In this document: positions 1-8,946 of the stretch, one piece after another
Position numbering within the stretch: the stretch's first letter is position 1
Layout: the number at the start of each line of letters is the position of its first letter
Assembly (NCBI GenBank): GCA_965279355.1
Contig: OZ257155.1
Span: 3,162,001 to 3,226,000, forward strand
DNA length: 64,000 nt
Reading direction: 5' to 3'
From: G965279355 sp965279355
GTDB lineage: Bacteria; Pseudomonadota; Alphaproteobacteria; CACIAM-22H2
Translations under genes and position numbers: made by a program
Notes under the pieces: generated by a model
Databases searched by the model: none
Told to the model about the DNA's origin: nothing
Seen by the model: only the letters and a program-made list of their open reading frames with translations

Positions 1-30
1 CTTCCGTTTCAAGAGTCGAAACTTGCCGAT

Positions 31-1206
31 TTAAGCCAGGCCGAGACAGCTCATCAGAGCTGGCGGGAAATCGGGCCTGACCCCCGCAACCTTCCCGTTT
101 GGCGTGCGACAGAGAAGGTTGCGAAGAACTGTCGCCAACTGCACCCGATCGCCGTTTATGAAGTGCGACACAAGATCAGGGCGCAGCGAACCACGCTGAG
201 TGATCTCCAGGATGTCGGGCCGATAATCGGAATATTCGATGCGAGGGATGCCGAGATAGGAGAACACTGAAAAGGTGGTGCTGTAGCAATTCGCGATGAC
301 AAAGCGCGATCTAACGGCCAGGACGGCCGGGTGCAGATCGCAGAAGAGTATCTTCAATAAGGGCCTGCGAGCAGCAGCTTCCTGGATATAGGCACGATAC
401 TTTGCGTTCATCGCGGGATGGGGCTTGATCAAGATCGGATCGGTACAGCCCGCTTCGGCCAGAGCGTCCAGGGTCTCGTCGAACAGCCACGGAAAGAGGT
501 CTGGTTCACGAAGAAGGCCATTCGTATCCATCGACGACAGGATGAAAGTAACCACCGGCGTATCGGACGCCAGGCCGCGCTGGCTCAGAACGTCCTTCAG
601 GTATCGTCCGGCATGCCGGCGTATATAATCGATCCATGTCGCATACATAAAAGACGGCGGGATGGTCGCGCGCGGGACGGCGGCGAGTCGCTGATCGTTT
701 AACGGCAGCCAGTCCTGGGTAAAGCTGACCAGGAGGTCTCCTGCTGGCATGGTCGTCGGGTATCGCCGCTCCACCATGGCGGATGTAACTTTACGCTCCA
801 GATCGGCAAAACCCGCGGCGGTGTTCTGAAAATAGCAAACGTGACCCTTGGCGAGCCAGGCAATGAGCCGAAGCGGCCACTCGTTGAGGGCCTTGAAATG
901 AATAAAACTCATCCGCCCGAGGGCCCCAAGACACGCGTAACGAAAAACATGCAGCAATGTCCTGGGGCGATCCGTCAGCCATGACCACGGTCCGCGACGG
1001 GTACGGCCCAAGACTCTGAAAACGCCGATTGACTGAATCAAGTCCCAGAGAACGATATTGGCCTTGATTGTATCGGCGGTCGCAGCATCAAAGCAGACAA
1101 ACTCGATCGAGACGTTCGGCGCTCGGCTCTTGATCTCTATCATTACCGGAACGATCGTATCGCAGGTAATGAGCTTGTTGTTCAGGAGAACAGCGATACG
1201 TTTCAT
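31..1206 (-). CDS. KPHP-motif glycosyltransferase-like protein (surface polysaccharide)
   Basis: 391 aa, cytoplasmic, no membrane segment. The visible signature is IKPHP at residues 260-264, followed by a conserved-looking segment around 314-336 (IANCYSTTF then a LGIPRIEY strand). A KPHP loop followed by an S/T-rich 'which sugar' loop is the C-terminal donor-binding pattern of GT-B enzymes of the polysialyltransferase and capsule-transferase type. I infer a glycosyltransferase acting on a charged sugar, possibly the one made by this locus. The acceptor and linkage cannot be read. It is the last gene in the window of the minus-strand sugar series; 7 bases separate it from the methyltransferase at 1214, so they are probably cotranscribed. 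Family assignment is moderate. Confidence 0.6.
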   Translation of the reverse strand: MKRIAVLLNNKLITCDTIVPVMIEIKSRAPNVSIEFVCFDAATADTIKANIVLWDLIQSIGVFRVLGRTRRGPWSWLTDRPRTLLHVFRYACLGALGRMSFIHFKALNEWPLRLIAWLAKGHVCYFQNTAAGFADLERKVTSAMVERRYPTTMPAGDLLVSFTQDWLPLNDQRLAAVPRATIPPSFMYATWIDYIRRHAGRYLKDVLSQRGLASDTPVVTFILSSMDTNGLLREPDLFPWLFDETLDALAEAGCTDPILIKPHPAMNAKYRAYIQEAAARRPLLKILFCDLHPAVLAVRSRFVIANCYSTTFSVFSYLGIPRIEYSDYRPDILEITQRGSLRPDLVSHFINGDRVQLATVLRNLLCRTPNGKVAGVRPDFPPALMSCLGLA

Positions 1207-1213
1207 CGAGGGA

Positions 1214-2224
1214 TCAGCGCGTCCCGGCCAACCGGCGCCGGCGGGCCAGGAACATCATGTGAGATGACAGATGCGCGGTTTTCAAAAGATCCTGAAGGGC
1301 CTTTGTGACAGCCGGGTCCGGATTGCGGACGAGCCGCGCCACAACAGGCCCGAGCGATGCACTATCAACCCTGCCGCTCTCGAGCGCGCGCTGAACGATT
1401 TCCACATCCAGCTCGCCGGGGGTGGAGGACCTGACAACGTCAAAGCCCGCGCCCTCGATAAGCCGCCGCAAACTGTCGGGCGTGAAAAGGTTGATGTGCT
1501 CGTGATCGATCGAATCCGATGCCTGGCCGAGAGCCAGCGTCTCGAACCCGGCGATATTCGGGCAGGTCAGAAGAAGGTGCCCGCCCTCGGTCAGGGTCTC
1601 GGCGCACCACCGGACAAACGCGCCCGGATCGAACAGGTGCTCGATGACCTCGAAGGAGGCGATTACATGCGCCCGCTCCTTGAGCTGCAGATTCTCCCAC
1701 GGCGCTTCAATCGTCTCGAAGCCAAGTCTGCGGCACTCGGCGGCAAGATCGGGTGTTGGCTCGACAGCGACGATGCGATCGAAAAGACCGAGCTTGCGGA
1801 TCTCGTCGCAGAACAACCCTTGGGCGGCGCCGATTTCGACCAGCAAGCCGCCGCTTATCCCGCTCTCGCGCAGGGCTTCTGCCACGATCGCCGCGCGGGG
1901 CTTGAAGATTGCTTCGCGCCGCTGTTCGCGACTGGCCGGGAAAATATACTTGGCCCAGTACTCGTAGTTCTTAGATTGAACGTAAAAATCCTTTAGCATT
2001 GCCGCGGAGGGCCGCGGGCAAATGTATTGAGTGCCGCATTCCTCGCATGACTGATGGGTCATTGCGTATTTCTCATACAGCGCGCGGCTCCGCGTCGATG
2101 CGCAGCTGGGGCAGGCAACGGTGACGAACTCGTGCCGTCGGGCCGATAGCCAGTCGATGTCGTGCTGGAGCGCCGCCGCCTGGCCCAGGACGACATCGTC
2201 CGGTCGAATATCATTGACCTTCAT
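1214..2224 (-). CDS. Class I SAM-dependent methyltransferase with N-terminal zinc-binding motif
   Basis: 336 aa. The N-terminus carries paired cysteines C38/C41 and C60/C63, consistent with a small zinc ribbon. The SAM-binding motif I is VEIGAAQG at 129-136, and the acidic motif II strand (IVAVEPTPDL) and post-I motifs follow. This architecture (zinc motif plus Methyltransf_23-like domain) is common for methyltransferases in O-antigen and sugar-modification clusters. The substrate is inferred to be a nucleotide sugar or glycan. It starts 3 bases after the stop of the amidotransferase gene at 2228, so translation is probably coupled. Confidence 0.8.
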   Translation of the reverse strand: MKVNDIRPDDVVLGQAAALQHDIDWLSARRHEFVTVACPSCASTRSRALYEKYAMTHQSCEECGTQYICPRPSAAMLKDFYVQSKNYEYWAKYIFPASREQRREAIFKPRAAIVAEALRESGISGGLLVEIGAAQGLFCDEIRKLGLFDRIVAVEPTPDLAAECRRLGFETIEAPWENLQLKERAHVIASFEVIEHLFDPGAFVRWCAETLTEGGHLLLTCPNIAGFETLALGQASDSIDHEHINLFTPDSLRRLIEGAGFDVVRSSTPGELDVEIVQRALESGRVDSASLGPVVARLVRNPDPAVTKALQDLLKTAHLSSHMMFLARRRRLAGTR

Positions 2225-2227
2225 GGA

Positions 2228-3382
2228 TCAGTCTTCCGGACTATCCCAGATGTTACGCTTCCGCCAGCTGCCGTCGTTTCCCTGAAGCCACACTTTGGGA
2301 CTGCGGAACGTATCGGCAATGCGATCGAACCACTCCTCGGATTTGCCGACATAGTCCAGCCACTGATAAAGATCCGATGAGCGAACATGGTCGTATTTAC
2401 GGACCATCTCGATGCCCTGGGCGCGATCCATGTAGCCGGCGCGGATGTCCTTGCAGGCGTGGTCGGTTGCGCGTCCGTATCCGAACTTGATGTATTTCAG
2501 ATAGTCGTGCACGCCGTTCTCATAGCGATCGTCGAGGTTGGACATTGTCCGGTACGTGCGCTCGAACGGGACCGGCGACGGTTCCCATCCGTATTTCTCG
2601 GTCATCAGCTTTGCGTGGGCGTTCGCATCCCATGCGTCGTATAGCCCGATAAACAGGCCGCGAAGGCCGACTCGCTGGATATCCTCGTCGGAAGGATACT
2701 TGAAGCACTCCATCTCCTTTTCCTGGATGGGGTCTTCGGCATCGCCGACGAAATCCTGCCAGTCGTAACCGCGAAGTCCCTGGTCCTTGCGATAGCGGTA
2801 GGTGAATTCCGGAAAATCGTACATGGACAGCATGCCGCCAAGATCCGTCCATCCGTGCTCGCCCCAGAACACCAGCGGAATTCCCATCTGACAGGCGACC
2901 TTCATGGGAATTGTGAAGATGCCGCTATGGTTCTGCCAGTTCATGTCCCCCGTCTTGCGAAAGCCAAGACGGTTCATGCGGATCAGCAGGTCGATGCCGG
3001 GCGAAACGATGTAGTGATCGACGTTGAACACGCTTTTCATGCGCATCAGGTTGCGCCACCCGACGTCGAGATAGTTATTGCCGTTATAGGTCACAAGAAG
3101 CGGGTTGAGGCCCAGCTTCTCCTTCACGAAATGAGCCTGGTAATAGCTATCCTTGCCGCCCGAAACGCCGATCACGCACTCGTATCCGGAAGACCGTCGG
3201 TACGGCTCGACTTCCTCGAGCAGCATTTCCAGCCGCGTGTCCCAGTCGATGTCCTTCTTCTGGTCGTGCACCTGGCAGCCGCTGCACTCGCCTTTTTCGT
3301 TGAAGGTGAGGGGAATGGCCGAGCTTGACGAGTACACGCAGCGCGAGCACCAGTGGACTGGAGGAAGTTTTGGGAAACTCAT
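2228..3382 (-). CDS. N-acetyl sugar amidotransferase (PseA/WbpG family)
   Basis: 384 aa. An N-terminal zinc-type cysteine set (C12, C15, C33, C36) precedes the PP-loop ATP pyrophosphatase motif SGGKDS at 74-79. That combination and length match the PseA/WbpG/LegA family, which adenylates the N-acetyl carbonyl of an activated sugar and replaces the oxygen with ammonia to give an acetamidino group. Ammonia comes from glutamine through the HisH and HisF paralogues. Both partners are encoded in the same series at 6436-7845, which supports the assignment strongly. Whether the substrate is a UDP-diaminouronate (Wbp route) or a CMP-nonulosonate (Pse/Leg route) cannot be decided from this gene. Confidence 0.88.
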   Translation of the reverse strand: MSFPKLPPVHWCSRCVYSSSSAIPLTFNEKGECSGCQVHDQKKDIDWDTRLEMLLEEVEPYRRSSGYECVIGVSGGKDSYYQAHFVKEKLGLNPLLVTYNGNNYLDVGWRNLMRMKSVFNVDHYIVSPGIDLLIRMNRLGFRKTGDMNWQNHSGIFTIPMKVACQMGIPLVFWGEHGWTDLGGMLSMYDFPEFTYRYRKDQGLRGYDWQDFVGDAEDPIQEKEMECFKYPSDEDIQRVGLRGLFIGLYDAWDANAHAKLMTEKYGWEPSPVPFERTYRTMSNLDDRYENGVHDYLKYIKFGYGRATDHACKDIRAGYMDRAQGIEMVRKYDHVRSSDLYQWLDYVGKSEEWFDRIADTFRSPKVWLQGNDGSWRKRNIWDSPED

Positions 3383-3437
3383 TCTTGCCCGATGATCAGG
3401 GTCTGGTGGAAGGCGAGTGCCGCAGCCGGACGATGTC

Positions 3438-5486
3438 CTAGCTGGCGCGCCGTGCTTTCAGCTGATCGGCGTAGTCGAATGAGTCGGTGAAAACATCCCG
3501 ACCCGTATTCTCGACGACGTCGCCGAAAGCGAAATCGTACATCATCTTGTCGCCGTAATTCTGCAGCGTCAAAGCGACGGCCCGCAGCGGGTTGTCGTCA
3601 AAACTGAAACGCTGCAGCTCCATACCGATGACGCGCACATATTTCTCATCGACCGAGAAGCGGCATTCCACTGGCCCATCGGCGCGAACATTCGGGTAGA
3701 CCTCGGCAAGGGCGTGAACCAGCTCCCGCGAGTACTGGACCTTCTTCTCCGATCGACGATCGTTGATGAAGAAAAGACGCTCGAGGCTGAACTCCACAAG
3801 TTCGGCCACCACCGGGGATTTGCTCTCCGAGGCGAGCGTCAGCATCACCTCACGCGCCAGATCGCGATCGAGGAGAAGCCGCCCGAGATATTTGAGATTC
3901 AGCTTCAGGCGCTGGTCCTGTGAGAGCGTTTTCTGGTTGGTCTTAAAATAGGTCATCAGCTCTTCGGCGCTATCGAACCATTCTGTCTTGGCCTCCGCTG
4001 TATAGTCGGAGAGCAGCTCGCCCGCCCGCCCTGCTATCGTGCCCTTGATCAGCTGCAGGATAGCGTCCAGCGGATTGATCTTCTCGACCTTGAACATGTA
4101 ACGAAGAAGCGGCTGCGCAAGGCCGCTATTCCACAATGCCCAGGCGAGGAAATGGGTTATCCGTAGGACGAACATGTCGTCGCGAGACATCGTATTGGTC
4201 TCGACGATGGATTCTTCGTACTCGGTGATGGCTTCGCCATCGTAGACGCCAAATGAACCCGGGATCAGCCTGAAGCGGGTGTGCAGGTTATAGAGCTCGC
4301 GCTGTTCCGGCGTCTCCATCTCGGAGCCGGGCAACATCCGGATCTGGCCGACATTGAACGATTCGAAACCGATGGAAAATACGTCGCGCAGCGTATTGAA
4401 ATGACTCGTCAGTGTTTCTTCCGGCAGTCCGGCCAGCACGTCGGTTGTCATCGCTATCTTGTCTTTACGGGATTGCGCGACAAGATCGGTTATCGTCGAC
4501 ATGCGGATGTTGTCGCGCTTGATGTGCTTGAGAACCTTCGGATCGGTCGACTGGACGGCGACCAGCGGATCGCAGATGCCCTTGAGGACGTGAGCGATCT
4601 CGGTGCAGTATTTCGAGGAATTCTTCGCCCAATTGATCGAGATACGGCGCAGATAGCGGCTTTTGTCCGCTGCCCGCCGAAGCGCGTGAGCGATCTCAAC
4701 GTCCCGCTCGAACATTCCGAAATTCGCGTCGGTAAAGTACCAGTGACTTGCCTGCGAGCGGTCGCCGACATACTCGATCTCACTGACAATCCGCTCCAGA
4801 TCGAAGCGTCGAACCTTGTCCATCGCCGAAATGCCCCAGGCGCAGAAAGTGCACGCGAAGGGACATCCCCGGTTGGTTTCGAGCAGCGGCAGGTATTCCG
4901 CCGAATCCAGGAACTCGTCGAGCATCCCCGTGAGATACGGTGAGGGAATTCCCGCAAGCTCCCCCTTCTGTGAAGCGCGCGCTTCGTAGTGAAGCCTCTC
5001 GCCGCCGCCGGCGAGATGAGCGATGCCTTTGATCGTGATGTCAAGGTTCCGCGGTTTGACGAGGCGACCCTTCGACAGCATGTGGCCGACGAGTTCCGCC
5101 GTCGGAAACTCGCCTTCGAACATCATGTAGTAATCCACCTCCGGATGATCGCGAAGGTGCTGCTCAATGCCTTCTTGAGAGATCCGGATGTGCGGTCCGC
5201 CCTGGATCAGAATGGTGTCGGGGAACTCTGCCGCAACCCGCTTCTCGATCAGGCGGTTGAGTTCCTGGTTCCAGGAATAGTTCGACAAGCCGACGATATG
5301 AGGACGGGTTTCCCGGATCGCGCTCAGCAACTTGCCCGGCGATTTGAACAGCCTGATATCGACGGAATCAGGATATTTCTGCCGCAGATGCTCGCCGATA
5401 AAGCCAACCCCCAACGGGGCGCAGAAATGGTTGGGCGTATAATCATGCGCCAGATCGGCCAGCAGAATGCGCATCTTGGATGTCAT
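3438..5486 (-). CDS. B12-binding-domain radical SAM protein
   Basis: 682 aa. Residues ~5-130 form a Rossmann-like cobalamin-binding domain (starts MRILLADL; contains IVGLSNYSWN and LIQGGPHI). The radical SAM [4Fe-4S] motif CxxxCxxC is C208, C212, C215 in GCPFACTFCAWG. A long C-terminal region of about 270 residues has no motif I recognise. Such enzymes methylate unactivated carbons or do other radical chemistry on sugars, lipids or peptides. It is unusual between the amidotransferase (2228) and the HisF/HisH pair and is the least explained enzyme of the locus. Start ATG at 5486; an in-frame ATG lies 4 codons downstream. The substrate is unknown. Confidence 0.85.
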   Translation of the reverse strand: MTSKMRILLADLAHDYTPNHFCAPLGVGFIGEHLRQKYPDSVDIRLFKSPGKLLSAIRETRPHIVGLSNYSWNQELNRLIEKRVAAEFPDTILIQGGPHIRISQEGIEQHLRDHPEVDYYMMFEGEFPTAELVGHMLSKGRLVKPRNLDITIKGIAHLAGGGERLHYEARASQKGELAGIPSPYLTGMLDEFLDSAEYLPLLETNRGCPFACTFCAWGISAMDKVRRFDLERIVSEIEYVGDRSQASHWYFTDANFGMFERDVEIAHALRRAADKSRYLRRISINWAKNSSKYCTEIAHVLKGICDPLVAVQSTDPKVLKHIKRDNIRMSTITDLVAQSRKDKIAMTTDVLAGLPEETLTSHFNTLRDVFSIGFESFNVGQIRMLPGSEMETPEQRELYNLHTRFRLIPGSFGVYDGEAITEYEESIVETNTMSRDDMFVLRITHFLAWALWNSGLAQPLLRYMFKVEKINPLDAILQLIKGTIAGRAGELLSDYTAEAKTEWFDSAEELMTYFKTNQKTLSQDQRLKLNLKYLGRLLLDRDLAREVMLTLASESKSPVVAELVEFSLERLFFINDRRSEKKVQYSRELVHALAEVYPNVRADGPVECRFSVDEKYVRVIGMELQRFSFDDNPLRAVALTLQNYGDKMMYDFAFGDVVENTGRDVFTDSFDYADQLKARRAS

Positions 5487-5571
5487 GTTTATCGTCGAAC
5501 TTCAAAAAAGTAGCGCGGGGAAATCATTTGGTGCCTATCCTGATTAAGCCCTTTACGAAATCCCCTACCGG

Positions 5572-6435
5572 TTGACCTTCTCCGTGCGCCAGCCCCTACG
5601 CATTGTACACCAACGCCGGATAGATGATGAACTTCTCTTGGCGCAGCTAAAGGGCGCTCTGGCCAGGCGGGTCCCCCGGGTACAGACACAGCCGGTGCGG
5701 GCCGAGACGCTAGCTGTAGTCGGTGGAGGCCCATCTCTAGCCTGCCATCTCGATAAACTGGCCGGTCTGGCCAAGGACGGGGCGCTTATCCTGGCCCTTA
5801 ACGAAGCGCCGCATTTCCTGGCACGCCACGGTATCGGTGCCTGGGCGGCGGTTCACCTCGGACCGGTGGAATTCACGACGCAATGTATCGGTGAGCCACT
5901 GCCAGGGCTTCGTTACTTTCTGGCGTCGATCTGTCCGGCCAGCAGTTTCGATCGGTTGCGTGACCATGACGTCGCGATGTGGCATGCCGCCACCGACGCG
6001 CCTGCAGCCGATGCATTGATGGCGACCGACGGCGCTCCGGTCATTTCCGGTGGCCAGACAGTCGGGCTGCGGGCGCTTGGTCTGGGCTGGCATCTGGGCT
6101 TCCGCCGGTTCGTGCTTTTCGGCTTCGATTCCAGCTCTCCGCTCGATCGTCTCCACGCCTACCCAAGTGTTTCCGATCATGTCGACCAGGCCAATTTGCG
6201 CGTCCACTGCAATGGCAGCGATTTCCTCACCGCGCCGGAGCTGGCGGGCCAAGCCCAGGATCTTGCCGCCGTCTGGCAGTGGCTGCGTGACCGCGGTGCA
6301 GAGATCTCCGTCGTCGGCGAGGGCCTGTTGCCGACCATCGGATCGGCGCTGGCCCGCAAACACCCGCCGCCGCCCCTGATGATCGAGAGCGAAGCCATCA
6401 ATGGGCCGGTTGAAGTCCATGCGCTGCGCTTCTGA
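5572..6435 (+). CDS. DUF115 / MptE-like, Maf-related protein
   Basis: 287 aa on the opposite strand to its neighbours. A nucleotide-binding-like motif VVGGGPSL at 49-56, then GGQTVGLRAL and VLFGFDSS followed by LHAY, are the landmarks of the DUF115/MptE-like domain found in Maf proteins, which transfer nonulosonic acids to flagellin. It contains only that core domain, whereas flagellar Maf proteins are about twice as long. I infer a glycosyltransferase-like or sugar-nucleotide-binding role. The only upstream start available after an in-frame TAA is TTG at 5572; GTG at 5584 is an alternative. It ends directly against the hisF stop at 6436, so the two genes are convergent. Confidence 0.7.
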   Translation: MTFSVRQPLRIVHQRRIDDELLLAQLKGALARRVPRVQTQPVRAETLAVVGGGPSLACHLDKLAGLAKDGALILALNEAPHFLARHGIGAWAAVHLGPVEFTTQCIGEPLPGLRYFLASICPASSFDRLRDHDVAMWHAATDAPAADALMATDGAPVISGGQTVGLRALGLGWHLGFRRFVLFGFDSSSPLDRLHAYPSVSDHVDQANLRVHCNGSDFLTAPELAGQAQDLAAVWQWLRDRGAEISVVGEGLLPTIGSALARKHPPPPLMIESEAINGPVEVHALRF

Positions 6436-7224
6436 CTAACGGATGTCCGAAAGGGTTCGTTTCAGGAACTGCTTGGCCAACGGATAGGCATTTTCCTTAA
6501 AATGAAAAATGTTGCCGGCGGCAACGGCGCTGGCCGTCGTTTTCTGGAAGACTTCCTGAAAATGCCGCTGGTGCCCTGCCCCGCCACACGCGATGACGGG
6601 CACCTCGACCGCCTGGGCAACAGTCTCGATTGCATCGATGTCGTATCCGCGAGCAGTGCCGTCGCGATCGATGCTGTTCAGGAGAATCTCGCCTACCCCG
6701 CAATCGACGGCACGCCGTGACCACGCGGCGACATCCATGCCGACGTCGTCGCGACCATGATCGACAAAAACCCGCACCTGTCCCTCGACGCGCCGATAGT
6801 CGATACTAGCGACAATCGCTTGGCTTCCGAAGGCGTGCGCCGCCCTGGTCACTTCATCAGGTGCAAGCTTAAGCAGCGCGTTCACGGCCACCTTGTCGGC
6901 GCCGTTCTGGATACGGAGCCTGATGTCGTCAACAGAGCGGATGCGCCCGCCGAATGTAAGCGGCATATTGCATTCGATCGCAACGAGGCCGATGAAGTCC
7001 ACGATGGTGTGAACCGGCTTCGTCCGATAGTCGATGCGGTGATGTTCAAAGGTCGAATTCTCATTGCCGATATCCAGGACGATGAGTTCGTCCACTTGCC
7101 ACTGCATCATGCGTTCGACGTGGGACACCGGATCGCCGATGACCTGGTGGATGTTGAACGCCTGGCTGCGAACCATCCAGCCGTCCTTCAGATACAGTAC
7201 GGGTATGAGCCGGCGCCTATAAAT
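6436..7224 (-). CDS. hisF: HisF paralogue for acetamidino-sugar synthesis, probable ATT start
   Basis: 262 aa if started at ATT 7224. The first ATG (7176) would cut off the first beta strand of the barrel. Reading upstream in frame gives IYRRRLIPVLYLKDGWMV, the expected HisF N-terminus, bounded by the hisH TGA at 7230. Between that TGA and the ATG there is no ATG, GTG or TTG codon. ATT at 7224-7222 is 9 bases after a GAGG sequence inside the end of hisH. In histidine-pathway HisF the strand-1 Asp is catalytic; here the aligned position is Tyr (PVLYLKDG), while the second Asp (ASIDYRR) remains. This is as in the LPS/PseA partner HisF2 group, so its job is ammonia delivery rather than IGP synthesis. 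The start call is inference. Confidence 0.8.
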   Translation of the reverse strand: MYRRRLIPVLYLKDGWMVRSQAFNIHQVIGDPVSHVERMMQWQVDELIVLDIGNENSTFEHHRIDYRTKPVHTIVDFIGLVAIECNMPLTFGGRIRSVDDIRLRIQNGADKVAVNALLKLAPDEVTRAAHAFGSQAIVASIDYRRVEGQVRVFVDHGRDDVGMDVAAWSRRAVDCGVGEILLNSIDRDGTARGYDIDAIETVAQAVEVPVIACGGAGHQRHFQEVFQKTTASAVAAGNIFHFKENAYPLAKQFLKRTLSDIR

Positions 7225-7227
7225 GGC

Positions 7228-7845
7228 TCACGCCCTCAGAAAATTGCCGAGGAGCTTTGCTCCGAGTTTGCCGCTCTTTTCAGGATGGAATTGAACGCCG
7301 CAGATGTGGCTATGGCGGACCGCAGAGACGAAGCGCTTATGGTAGTCGGTCTCGGCGGCAACGAAGGGGCGGGGACAATCCATCGCATAGGAGTGCACGA
7401 AGTACGCATCCTCGCCATCGAGGGGACCAAAAACAGGGTCGTCCTTGAGGGCGATCTCCAATGTATTCCAGCCAACATGCGGCAATCTGACGGTCGACCC
7501 GGCGGCGGCCAGGCGGGTAACATTGCCGGGTATCCAGCCGAAACCCTGAAACTCTCCGAACTCGAAGCAGCGCTCCGCCAGTATCTGCATGCCGACACAA
7601 ATGCCGAGAAACGGAATCTTGCGCTTCTGCACCAGGTCATCGAGCGCCGCCTCGAAGTGCTTCTCGCGAAGATTGGCGAGGGCCGTGCCGACGGCGCCGA
7701 CACCGGGGAGGATGATGAACTCCGGCTCCTGTTCCTGAAGTTCCGGGCCATCCCCCGCAACGCTGACCGATGCGCCGGCACGCCCGCACGCGTTGGTAAC
7801 GGACTGGACGTTCCCGATCCCGTAGTCGATGACGCTAACGCGCAT
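7228..7845 (-). CDS. hisH: HisH paralogue, glutaminase subunit for acetamidino-sugar synthesis
   Basis: 205 aa, a class I glutamine amidotransferase. The nucleophile C83 sits in GICVGMQ, and the His/Glu pair of the triad is H187/E189 in VQFHPEK. The start is ATG 7845, giving MRVSVIDYGIG, the normal HisH N-terminus; longer in-frame readings add an unrelated extension. It produces ammonia from glutamine for the PseA/WbpG-type amidotransferase via HisF. The hisF reading frame begins 3 bases after its stop and in the same frame, so the two are translationally coupled. A second hisH-hisF pair for histidine would be expected elsewhere in the genome. Confidence 0.88.
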   Translation of the reverse strand: MRVSVIDYGIGNVQSVTNACGRAGASVSVAGDGPELQEQEPEFIILPGVGAVGTALANLREKHFEAALDDLVQKRKIPFLGICVGMQILAERCFEFGEFQGFGWIPGNVTRLAAAGSTVRLPHVGWNTLEIALKDDPVFGPLDGEDAYFVHSYAMDCPRPFVAAETDYHKRFVSAVRHSHICGVQFHPEKSGKLGAKLLGNFLRA

Positions 7846-7858
7846 CCCGCCAGCCGGA

Positions 7859-8941
7859 TCAGCGCTTCTTCGCCAGATATTTGAGCTGCCCGTCGCCGTA
7901 TTTGACCGCTGCGTGCGGCAGTCCCGTCGTGATCTGCTCGATCTGATCGATGGCGACACCTCTTGTGAGCTGCTTCAGGTCGGTGAACCCGTGCTTCTGC
8001 ATCAGCGTCTCCACTTCGCTCCGGCTCTTCCATTCGTAGGGCGCATAATTGCAATCCATGATCCAGTAGATTCGGCCCGTATTGACGCCGAGCAACTGCA
8101 GGAAGTGCTGAAAGAGACTGCGCGGCACCCGCTCCAGCGCCAGACGAAGCGTGTCGAGCATCAGCTCAAAAAGACCAAAGCGGCCGTTCACGTAGAGAAA
8201 CAGGGTACCGCCCGGTTTCAGGACGCGTGCGAATTCGCGCAGGCATCCCTCGTAGTCCAGCGTGTGGTGGATGACGCCGTTGGACCACACCATGTCGACG
8301 GAGGCATCGGGAAGCGGAATTTTGATAAGCGAGCCGAACCTATATTCAAGCTTGCTGCCGTAGGGGACTTTCGCCGCCTGCAAGCGGCCGAAGGACAGCG
8401 CCTTCTCGCTGATATCCAAACCGATCACCTTCTCCGCACCGAAGCGGGCGATGGCGGCGGAGAATTTGCCCCCGCCACATCCCGCGTCGACGACGGTCTT
8501 GCCGCGAAAGAGGGCGACAGGGTCTACCCCGTTCTTTTCAAGCCGCTCCTTGGTGAACGAATAGGATTCTTCAAAATAGACCTCATCGGTCATCTGACCC
8601 CAGACGTCGCCAAACAGGCTCGAAACCATGCTCTCGAATGCCGCGTCGTCTGGCTTCGATGCGCCGGCCCCGGGAAAGTGCCCGCCGGAAATGCCGTTCT
8701 TCGTCGCAGACTCCAGAAACGCCGCCGCGCGCCCAAAGGCATCGGCGAATGCCGGGACCGGGTCCTCCTTTTTCGCGAACGCGTCAAGGTGCCACAGAAA
8801 GAGGTTCAGGTTCGTGTGCATCAGCAGCGGCCACTGGGACCGATCGGGCAGGGCGCGGGCTGCGGTGAGATAGCGATCAGCTGCCGCCTTGGCTGTCGTG
8901 CTGAGGTGAATATCAGGAGCCGCTTTTGCGGGTATGGCCAT
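7859..8941 (-). CDS. Class I SAM-dependent methyltransferase
   Basis: 360 aa. The SAM motif I is DAGCGGG at 152-158, followed by GLDIS as motif II and a Methyltransf_11-type core (DMVWSNGVIHH, then GGTLFLYVNG). About 145 N-terminal residues before the SAM domain are helical and unrecognised and may bind the substrate. It is 13 bases upstream of hisH and 5 bases downstream of the dehydrogenase at 8947, inside the sugar series. A sugar O- or N-methyltransferase is likely, but the substrate is inference. Confidence 0.78.
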   Translation of the reverse strand: MAIPAKAAPDIHLSTTAKAAADRYLTAARALPDRSQWPLLMHTNLNLFLWHLDAFAKKEDPVPAFADAFGRAAAFLESATKNGISGGHFPGAGASKPDDAAFESMVSSLFGDVWGQMTDEVYFEESYSFTKERLEKNGVDPVALFRGKTVVDAGCGGGKFSAAIARFGAEKVIGLDISEKALSFGRLQAAKVPYGSKLEYRFGSLIKIPLPDASVDMVWSNGVIHHTLDYEGCLREFARVLKPGGTLFLYVNGRFGLFELMLDTLRLALERVPRSLFQHFLQLLGVNTGRIYWIMDCNYAPYEWKSRSEVETLMQKHGFTDLKQLTRGVAIDQIEQITTGLPHAAVKYGDGQLKYLAKKR

Positions 8942-8946
8942 TCAGG

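Noticed and set aside
6436..7845. Histidine-biosynthesis hisH-hisF
   Set aside because: No other his genes nearby, the HisF strand-1 Asp is lost, and a PseA/WbpG amidotransferase is in the same series.
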